Translations under genes and position numbers: made by a program | Source of the DNA: Fibrobacteres bacterium CG2_30_45_31 | GTDB taxonomy: Bacteria; Fibrobacterota; Fibrobacteria; Fibrobacterales; Fibrobacteraceae | NCBI GenBank assembly: GCA_001873075.1 | Contig: MNYL01000164.1 | Location: 1 to 13,452 of the forward strand | Direction: 5' to 3' | Length of the DNA: 13,452 nucleotides | Shown: one piece after another, positions 8,161 to 12,892 of the stretch | Position numbering within the stretch: the first letter of the stretch is position 1 | Layout: each line of letters begins with the position of its first letter | Notes under the pieces: generated by a model | What the model was told of the DNA's origin: nothing | What the model saw: only the letters and a program-made list of their open reading frames with translations | Databases searched by the model: none

Positions 8161-8946
8161 TTACGCTAAATTATAAGCTCCCATAGAGCCTACAGCCATC
8201 ATATTATATCCACCATCCACAAACATAATTTCTCCGGTAACTCCCGCGGAAAGATCCGAAAGCAAGTAATAGGCGGCACCACCTGCATGTTCCGGAATTG
8301 TATTCATCCGAAGCGGGGCTACTTGGCGATGAATTTTTAATAATTGTGTGAAATCGTTGATACCACGAGCAGCAAGAGTATTCACAGGCCCCGCAGAAAT
8401 GGCATTCACTCGTATTCCCTCAGGTCCCAAATCGGCGGCCAAATAACGAACACAAGATTCCAATGCGGCTTTAGCAACACCCATCACATTATAATTCTGC
8501 ACTACCGCAGTGGCCCCCAAATAGGTCAATGCCAAAACAGAACTCCCTGAAACCATTAAAGGTTTAAAGGTTCGCGTCATGGAAACCAGTGAGTAAGCAG
8601 AAATATCAAGTGCTTGCAAAAATACGTCTTTTGGGGTTTTATAAAAATCCCCTTGTAGATAATCCTTATTGGCAAAGGCAATGGCATGCACTAAAAAATC
8701 GCACTGCCCAATATCCACTTTATACTGTTCCGCTACTTTTTGCAATTGAGCTTCATCAGAGGCATCACATTCGTAAAGTTTACACCCAGGATAATTTTCT
8801 AGTAATTTTTCCAAGTTGCTACGTAATCTTTCTCCATAATAGCTAAAAGCAACTTCCGCTCCGCTATCCAGCAGTTTTTTTGCAATCCCCCACGCGATAC
8901 TACGATTGTTAGCAACACCAAAAATAATACCTTTCTTGCCTTTCAT
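8161..8946 (-). CDS. fabI: Enoyl-[acyl-carrier-protein] reductase FabI
   Basis: NADH-dependent reductase of the last step of each fatty acid elongation cycle, cytoplasmic, short-chain dehydrogenase fold. The 261 residues are normal in length. The FabI-type nucleotide motif GVANNRSIAWGIA is at 10-22, HAIAFANKD at 87-95, and the catalytic set Y142, Y152 and K159 lies in TYLGATAVVQNYNVMGVAKA. NAISAGPVNTLAARGI (181-196) is the usual substrate-loop region. The stretch IAF (89-91) has Ala where E. coli has Gly93, as in several Gram-positive FabI proteins, so it is not a sign of resistance by itself. The ATG has AAGGA 5 nt upstream. The stop codon TAA (8161-8163) overlaps the TTTA duplication of the adjacent palindromic element, leaving the reading frame intact. 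Confidence 0.97.
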   Translation of the reverse strand: MKGKKGIIFGVANNRSIAWGIAKKLLDSGAEVAFSYYGERLRSNLEKLLENYPGCKLYECDASDEAQLQKVAEQYKVDIGQCDFLVHAIAFANKDYLQGDFYKTPKDVFLQALDISAYSLVSMTRTFKPLMVSGSSVLALTYLGATAVVQNYNVMGVAKAALESCVRYLAADLGPEGIRVNAISAGPVNTLAARGINDFTQLLKIHRQVAPLRMNTIPEHAGGAAYYLLSDLSAGVTGEIMFVDGGYNMMAVGSMGAYNLA

Positions 8947-8988
8947 AGGAGTCCTTATAAACTAAGAGAATGTTCAAATTTAATTAAC

Positions 8989-9013
8989 AGATATTGTTTA
9001 CCAAGAAATATCT
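8989..9013 (-). promoter_or_regulatory. Inverted repeat in the fabI upstream region, possible operator
   Basis: AGATATT (8989-8995) and AATATCT (9007-9013) form a perfect 7-bp inverted repeat around an 11-bp spacer, 43 bp upstream of fabI. The shape suits a dimeric repressor site. It does not match the FapR or FabT consensus as I know them. Function is inference. Confidence 0.3.
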
Positions 9014-9020
9014 TTAAAAG

Positions 9021-9061
9021 CCTATTCAGTTATAGGAAATGTCTAAAAGCTCATTTTCTAT
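9021..9061 (-). promoter_or_regulatory. Overlapping alternative hairpins upstream of fabI
   Basis: ATAGGAAATG (9032-9041) pairs with CATTTTCTAT (9052-9061) over 10 bp with one G-T pair. The first half of the same arm, ATAGG (9032-9036), can instead pair with CCTAT (9021-9025) around a TCAGTT loop. The two folds exclude each other, as in an attenuator or antiterminator, but only matter if transcription starts upstream of 9061. No clear promoter stood out here. Confidence 0.25.
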
Positions 9062-9074
9062 GAGATCCTTACCA

Positions 9075-9112
9075 AATTAAAAAGCCATCTCTGAATGAAA
9101 TGGCTTTTGCTT
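9075..9112 (-). terminator. Rho-independent terminator after the lipoprotein gene
   Basis: AAAAGCCAT (9080-9088) and ATGGCTTTT (9100-9108) form a perfect 9-bp stem with an 11-nt loop. On the minus strand it is followed by a further T and an AT-rich stretch. It lies 20-50 bp after the lipoprotein stop codon and separates that unit from fabI. Confidence 0.75.
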
Positions 9113-9129
9113 CCTGAAAATTCAAATAT

Positions 9130-9567
9130 CTATTGAGAAACTTTAATACCAACTTTGGCAAAAAGATCTTGATTATCCTCACTATTCATGGCGACGGTTG
9201 TAATCCAATTATACTCTGCAATACCTGCAAGACCCAGATTGGCACAAACCTGATCACGGGCTCTTTCATAAGCAGAAAGAATTTTGATTTTTTCCTGATC
9301 GGGCGCCTTTTCAATACGCAATGACCACTGTTGACCAAGCAACACCAATGCAACAGATGCATCCGCATATTGTCTCGCTTTAAGAGCACTAATATTAGCG
9401 TTAGTAGGAGCTACAAATTTGGGGATCTCAACCATCTGACCCGCATTTACAGTAGCAGCCTTATTCGCGTGAGGCATGTCTGGTGTTAGATCATCATCCT
9501 CATTGCAAGCCAAGAAGCAAAAAGAGGAGACCAAGAGCATAGCAATTAAAGAAACTTTCGTTTTCAT
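9130..9567 (-). CDS. Small putative lipoprotein of unknown function
   Basis: From the chosen ATG the product has 145 residues. The N-terminus is a lipoprotein signal peptide: MKTKV, a hydrophobic core (SLIAMLLVSSFCFLA) and a cysteine at residue 21 that would be lipidated. The box is F-L-A-C, with Phe where Leu is usual. The mature protein starts NEDDD, an acidic linker typical of exported lipoproteins, then has an Ala-rich, probably helical region (YADASVALVLLGQQW) and a second segment YERARDQVCANLG. I recognise no family. Start choice: GAGGAG (9575-9580 on the minus strand) lies 7 nt from this ATG, 4 nt from the ATG one codon upstream and only 1 nt from an upstream TTG, so 9567 or 9570 is right. 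The gene starts 24 nt after the tRNA 3' end with no clear promoter between them. Confidence 0.75.
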   Translation of the reverse strand: MKTKVSLIAMLLVSSFCFLACNEDDDLTPDMPHANKAATVNAGQMVEIPKFVAPTNANISALKARQYADASVALVLLGQQWSLRIEKAPDQEKIKILSAYERARDQVCANLGLAGIAEYNWITTVAMNSEDNQDLFAKVGIKVSQ

Positions 9568-9591
9568 CATCAAGCTCCTCTTAAAAAATAA

Positions 9592-9665
9592 TAGCGGTTC
9601 AGGGAGTTGAACCCCGGACCTGCGGATTATGATTCCGTCGCTCTAACCAACTGAGCTAAACCGCC
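9592..9665 (-). tRNA. tRNA-Met (CAU), probably elongator type
   Basis: The 74-nt gene folds as a full cloverleaf on the minus strand. The acceptor stem is GGCGGTT with AACCGCT (G1-U72 wobble), the D arm has GCTC/GAGC, the anticodon loop is ATCATAA with CAT at 34-36, the T arm is CGGGG-TTCAACT-CCCTG, and the discriminator is A. CCA is not encoded. G1-U72 plus the GGCGG acceptor start match the Bacillus subtilis elongator tRNA-Met better than tRNA-Ile2; the initiator is unlikely because bases 1 and 72 pair only as a wobble and the anticodon stem lacks three GC pairs. tRNA-Ile2 with lysidine-modified CAU cannot be fully excluded. Position 32 is A (usually a pyrimidine), and the top anticodon-stem pair 27-43 is A-C. 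Confidence 0.93.
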
Positions 9666-9675
9666 AAGTTCGCAT

Positions 9676-9704
9676 AATTTAGACATATTTTTTTAGAAAT
9701 GCAA
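9676..9704 (-). promoter_or_regulatory. Candidate promoter of tRNA-Met and the lipoprotein gene
   Basis: On the minus strand TTGCAT (9699-9704) and TAAATT (9676-9681) are spaced by 17 bp, and the -10 ends 10 nt before tRNA base 1. That fits a short leader removed by RNase P. The -35 match is poor. There is no terminator between cpdA (stop at 9709) and the tRNA, so read-through from cpdA is also possible. Confidence 0.35.
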
Positions 9705-9708
9705 GGTT

Positions 9709-10461
9709 CTAAAGAAAATGTACTGATGTTTTTAATGAATCTTTTGCCCATTCAATAAGTCTCCAAGCGGGCTGCAAACTCGCAATCTTAAAATCAACAC
9801 TATCACAATCCAATTGCATCTGTGTGGAAGGCGTTACATAAACATTTTTATCACCCATCAATACAATCATATCCGCATGGTAATGTCCTGTAAAAATATG
9901 ATGAAGATTTTCGACCTCATTTAAAGTCTTTTGTACTTCATCCCTGTTTCGCATCGAATAGTGAGCATCCATAAATCGATGATGACACAAACACGGAGGA
10001 TGGTGTACAAAAAGAAGAACATCCTCTTTTATACAAGAGGCTTCTTCTTTAAACCATAACAGTTGACTCGTTGAAACCACCCCTGGTGAACTATCTAAAA
10101 AAAACAGGGATCGTTCTTTAATTTTCAATTGGTAGTAATAGGAATCATTTTTTATCGGGGGGGTCAAATTTAGACCTTTCACCATTTCTGAAGTAATATC
10201 ATGATTACCGGAAATGCAACACCACGGTAATTCATAATCTCGCATTGCCTCCGCAATAAATTGGTAAGCCCCTCTCTCTCCTTGATAAGCGGCAAGATCG
10301 CCAGAAAAGACCAATAAATCCACGGTTTCTTCTTTAACTGTTTTTAAAACGCGTAAAAAATTATTTCGAACATCAATTCCTTGTACAAAAGCATGGGTAT
10401 CTCCAATATGAGTATCGGAAATTTGTGCAATACGAAGGATAGTAGAAGAACTATGTGACAT
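9709..10461 (-). CDS. cpdA: CpdA-like 3',5'-cyclic-AMP phosphodiesterase (calcineurin-like)
   Basis: Two-metal phosphoesterase of the class III cyclic nucleotide phosphodiesterase (Icc/CpdA) type, cytoplasmic. From the ATG at 10461 the protein has 250 residues. All metal and catalytic motifs are present: SDTH (15-18), SGD (53-55), GNHD (85-88), HH (153-154) and GHYH (192-195). The C-terminal half resembles E. coli CpdA closely in order and wording (MDAHYSMRNRDE..., VTPSTQMQ, PAWRLIEW), which supports CpdA over generic phosphoesterases. An in-frame TTG at 10509 would add 16 residues, but the TATAAT at 10518-10523 puts the RNA start at about that point, so the ATG is preferred even though it has no Shine-Dalgarno sequence. 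Activity on cAMP is inferred. Confidence 0.82.
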   Translation of the reverse strand: MSHSSSTILRIAQISDTHIGDTHAFVQGIDVRNNFLRVLKTVKEETVDLLVFSGDLAAYQGERGAYQFIAEAMRDYELPWCCISGNHDITSEMVKGLNLTPPIKNDSYYYQLKIKERSLFFLDSSPGVVSTSQLLWFKEEASCIKEDVLLFVHHPPCLCHHRFMDAHYSMRNRDEVQKTLNEVENLHHIFTGHYHADMIVLMGDKNVYVTPSTQMQLDCDSVDFKIASLQPAWRLIEWAKDSLKTSVHFL

Positions 10462-10517
10462 TGAGACTAATTTAAACAACAGATTATTATTTGAATACAA
10501 AAAGTACAAGCATCTAT

Positions 10518-10523
10518 ATTATA
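10518..10523 (-). promoter_or_regulatory. Perfect -10 box (TATAAT) upstream of cpdA
   Basis: The minus strand reads TATAAT here, 56 bp before the preferred cpdA ATG. No good -35 lies 16-18 bp further upstream (GTTTAA or a close variant). Transcription would start near 10511, giving a leader of about 50 nt with no clear ribosome-binding site. Confidence 0.4.
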
Positions 10524-10580
10524 GTATGAGGAAAATTACATTAAACATATACTATCCCCATGTTAACACTTAAAATGTTG

Positions 10581-10605
10581 AAAAATTCATTTCGAACGAA
10601 TTTTT
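10581..10605. repeat. Inverted repeat, terminator-like
   Basis: AAAAATTC (10581-10588) and GAATTTTT (10598-10605) form a perfect 8-bp stem with a 9-nt loop. T-rich sequence follows on both strands, so it could stop transcripts from the bactofilin operon, but the stem is AT-rich and weak. Confidence 0.35.
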
Positions 10606-10697
10606 GTTTTTATTCTTTGAATAAGCATTCAAAACATTATTTCAATATTTATCCCCATTGAAAACGGTTAATAACTCATTTAGTTTTTAACATTTTT

Positions 10698-10743
10698 TGT
10701 AACTTATTAATTGTTCTATTTTTATTAAAATCAATAAGTTACA
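10698..10743. repeat. 11-bp perfect inverted repeat with a 24-nt loop
   Basis: TGTAACTTATT (10698-10708) and AATAAGTTACA (10733-10743) are exact reverse complements. A T7 run follows on the plus strand, as in a terminator, yet no plus-strand gene precedes it. The loop holds a smaller ATTTT/AAAAT repeat. Confidence 0.5.
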
Positions 10744-10851
10744 TTTTTTTACTTTCCATCTATCCCCTATTCTACCTTGTCATTATCATTATCATTTATA
10801 TATAAGTAAAGATATTAAAGAAAAAGATGTGAATTCTTTGTCTAGTGTGGA

Positions 10852-11199
10852 TTAAACCGTTTTATTACTAAAAGTCATTTCACAATTACCTTGAAAAATG
10901 GCTCCAGATTCAATTACTAATTGTTTTGTTTTAATATTACCTATAAATTGGGCATTTGATTCTAAAACCAGTTTTTCGGAACAATCCATGTTTCCATTGA
11001 TTTTTCCTGCAATAGTAGCTGAATTTACTTTAATATCACCTTCTATTAGTCCAGACTTTTCAATAATAATGCTTCCTGTACTTGTCAGGCTTCCAATAAT
11101 GTTGCCGGCGATACGTAAGTCACCATTACCAAAAATTTCACCTTTAATAGTGATGGAATGACTAATTTGAGTAAATTGTTGATCTGCATTTTTTGCCAT
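10852..11199 (-). CDS. Bactofilin (polymer-forming cytoskeletal protein)
   Basis: Bactofilins form non-polar, nucleotide-free filaments of stacked beta-helix subunits, usually at the membrane, and act as scaffolds for wall enzymes or polar machinery. This 115-residue protein has the compact core with repeating short strands and glycine turns (ITIKGEIFGNGDLRIAGNIIG..., GLIEGDIKVNSATIAGKING) from about 15 to 108 and short disordered ends, the normal size. There is no membrane anchor. The start ATG has GAGG 5 nt upstream, and that ribosome-binding site overlaps the TAG stop of the M23 peptidase gene (stop-to-start gap 8 bp), so translation is likely coupled. Neighbouring bactofilin and M23 genes are a known pairing (for example CcmA with Csd1 in Helicobacter), which supports a wall-shaping role. 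Confidence 0.93.
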   Translation of the reverse strand: MAKNADQQFTQISHSITIKGEIFGNGDLRIAGNIIGSLTSTGSIIIEKSGLIEGDIKVNSATIAGKINGNMDCSEKLVLESNAQFIGNIKTKQLVIESGAIFQGNCEMTFSNKTV

Positions 11200-11207
11200 A
11201 ATAACCT

Positions 11208-12008
11208 CTATTCATTAAAAAGTGTTTCAGGATCTAAATGTTGCTTTTGTAAAGTAATTTCGTAATGCAAATGAGGACCTGTAGAATTTCCTGTCGATCC
11301 TACGAATCCTATTACTTCACCTTTTTTAATAATTGCTTTTTTTCTTACAGAGATACGTTGTAAATGGGAATAACTAGATTGGTATCCATTACCATGATCC
11401 AAAATAATCGTAAGACCTAAATCATCTTTACTCCCAGCAAAAATCACGGATCCTGATGCGGTTGCAAAAATAGGATCTCCTTGATTTGCGGCAAAATCAG
11501 TTCCGTAATGAGTATCTTCTTCTGAGTATTTTTTACTAATAATTCCTATGACAGGAAGTATGTTTGGAATTTTATCCATATCTTTATTCTGCGCATTTTC
11601 TTGCCAACCTTCCAATCCTTCTACGTCTAATTTGACTTTTGAAGAAGAAATGTGATTGAATTTATTTTTTTCTAGAATGGAATTAATTTTATTTGAATCA
11701 TTTTCATAATAAGTCTGCAAAATATTTTGAATTTTATTTTCAATAGAATAGATAGAATCTAGTTGTTCAAAGTATAATGCATACTCATTTTGCTTTTCTA
11801 TTAATTTTTCGTTTTGAAATTTAATTTGTTTAGAGGTAATAATAAGGGTATTAATTTCGGCCATTTTGTAGGCAAGAACTAAAGAAAATAAGACAATAAT
11901 CACAAGTAACCAAAAAAATATTTTCCATGTAATTCTATGGATTTTATAAATTTTTGTTTTTCCAGAATCAGGTGGAATTACCTGAATTGTGTATAATTTG
12001 TGTTTCAC
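11208..12008 (-). CDS. Membrane-anchored M23 (LytM-type) metallopeptidase
   Basis: Predicted zinc endopeptidase acting on peptidoglycan cross-links in the periplasm. In 266 residues it has a basic cytoplasmic N-terminus, one membrane helix (about 28-48), a charged, probably coiled-coil stretch (50-118) and a C-terminal M23 domain. Zinc ligands H167 and D171 (HYGTD) and H248 (HLH) are present, as are catalytic H215 (SYSHL) and H246, so it should be active. The start is GTG at 12008, sharing 4 bases (GTGA) with the parB stop; there is only a weak ribosome-binding site, so coupling to parB translation is likely. The bactofilin gene follows directly and is a plausible localising partner. Confidence 0.93.
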   Translation of the reverse strand: MKHKLYTIQVIPPDSGKTKIYKIHRITWKIFFWLLVIIVLFSLVLAYKMAEINTLIITSKQIKFQNEKLIEKQNEYALYFEQLDSIYSIENKIQNILQTYYENDSNKINSILEKNKFNHISSSKVKLDVEGLEGWQENAQNKDMDKIPNILPVIGIISKKYSEEDTHYGTDFAANQGDPIFATASGSVIFAGSKDDLGLTIILDHGNGYQSSYSHLQRISVRKKAIIKKGEVIGFVGSTGNSTGPHLHYEITLQKQHLDPETLFNE

Positions 12009-12889
12009 GCTTTTGCCATTAATTCTTGTAAACGTGTTAGATCTTCAAAAGAATAGTAGTCGATGATTATTTTTCCTTGTGAATAATCTTTCTTTGAAGA
12101 CTGTAATTGTATTTTAGTGCCCAAATGTTCCTGTAATTTATTCACAAATGTGGATAAGTTTGGGTCCATTGATATTTTATCCACATTTTTAGCCGGTTTT
12201 TCTTTCTTGGACATTTTTTCTGCTTCGCGTACATTAAGTCCTTTTTCCATAATTTCGCGAGCCGCTTTTTCAGGATCAGAAATTTCAGGACTTAACAATG
12301 AACGAGCTGCAGTTGAAGAAAGTTTCCCTTCTTGAATCCATGTTTTTACAGATTCTGGCAGTTTTAGTAATCGAAGAGCATTTGTGATTACAGAACGAGA
12401 TTTACCAACACTTTTTGATAAATCTTCATGTGTATAACTATGATTATCAATCAGTTGTTGATAAGATTGAGCAATTTCGATAGGATTGAGATCAACACGT
12501 TGAATGTTTTCAATAAGAGCCCATTCACCCATATTCTTGTCAGATAATAATTCGTGAACATAGGCTTCAATTTTTGTGAGCCCTGCTAATCGTGATGCGC
12601 GAGTTCTTCTTTCGCCACTCACAATTTGATAGCGCCCTTGAAATTTGCGAACCGTGATGGGTTGGATCAAACCGTGTTCTTGAATGGTGTTCGCTAGTTC
12701 TTGAATATCTTCATCATTAAAAGTATGTCTTGGTTGAAATGGATTTGGATCAATAAGATCTAAAGAAATTTTAGATATTTTAAGAGCTTCCCCATTTTCA
12801 TCTTTTGTAATTACTTGTTCAATATTTACTTCGTGATCTTGAATAATAGTTCCTAATCCACGACCCAGAGCATTGGATTTTTTCCCCAT
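12005..12889 (-). CDS. parB: Chromosome-partitioning protein ParB (Spo0J family)
   Basis: CTP-dependent DNA clamp that loads at parS sites near the origin and spreads. The 294-residue protein starts with the family motif ALGRGLGTII (7-16). The N-domain has PNPFQPR (48-54), the CTP-binding GERRTRASRLAGL (92-104) and ENIQRVDLNPIE (127-138). The helix-turn-helix EDLSKSVGKSRSVITNALRLLKLP spans about 155-178, and the C-terminal dimerisation domain covers about 240-294. The ATG is 3 bp after the parA stop with a GGGGGAAAG ribosome-binding site in the end of parA. It overlaps the next gene by 4 bp. Two facing perfect DnaA-box 9-mers fall in its coding sequence around residues 235-248. No complete parS site was found in the window. 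Confidence 0.97.
   Translation of the reverse strand: MGKKSNALGRGLGTIIQDHEVNIEQVITKDENGEALKISKISLDLIDPNPFQPRHTFNDEDIQELANTIQEHGLIQPITVRKFQGRYQIVSGERRTRASRLAGLTKIEAYVHELLSDKNMGEWALIENIQRVDLNPIEIAQSYQQLIDNHSYTHEDLSKSVGKSRSVITNALRLLKLPESVKTWIQEGKLSSTAARSLLSPEISDPEKAAREIMEKGLNVREAEKMSKKEKPAKNVDKISMDPNLSTFVNKLQEHLGTKIQLQSSKKDYSQGKIIIDYYSFEDLTRLQELMAKA
12149..12185. other. Two facing perfect DnaA-box 9-mers inside parB
   Basis: TGTGGATAA (12149-12157) and TTATCCACA (12177-12185) are exact copies of the DnaA-box consensus in opposite directions, 19 bp apart. In parB they encode Leu-Ser-Thr and part of Asn-Val-Asp-Lys, in the variable linker before the C-terminal domain. I saw no other exact copy in the window. 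Binding by DnaA is inference. Confidence 0.45.
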
Positions 12890-12892
12890 AAA

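Larger units (their letters stand above)
10510..10851. other. 342-bp AT-rich gene-free spacer with inverted repeats and TATCCCC words
   Basis: No reading frame, tRNA or recognisable RNA family is visible. It contains three same-direction copies of a TATCCCC word (10552-10560 CTATCCCCA, 10649-10657 TTATCCCCA, 10760-10768 CTATCCCCT) and TGTGGATTA (10846-10854), one base from a reversed DnaA box. Inverted repeats are at 10581-10605 (8-bp arms), 10616-10633 (TTTGAAT/ATTCAAA, 4-nt loop) and 10698-10743 (11-bp arms). A tandem CATTAT array (10781-10796) lies next to a TATATATAA tract. It separates cpdA from the parAB operon. It could be a replication-origin-like or regulatory region, or just AT-rich spacer; I cannot decide. 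Confidence 0.5.

Noticed and set aside
8161..8946. Triclosan-resistant FabI because Ala replaces Gly93 (E. coli numbering)
   Set aside because: Ala at this site is normal in many FabI proteins, for example from Gram-positive species, so nothing follows from it.
10781..10796. CATTAT tandem repeat as a CRISPR or phase-variable tract
   Set aside because: It is just under three short units with no spacers and no gene in reach; it looks like simple AT-rich sequence.
12001..12009. TGTTTCACG, the left half of a parS site, at the parB/M23 junction
   Set aside because: The right half (CTTTTGCC) does not match the expected TGAAACA side, so only one half-site is present; the sequence is also explained by coding.
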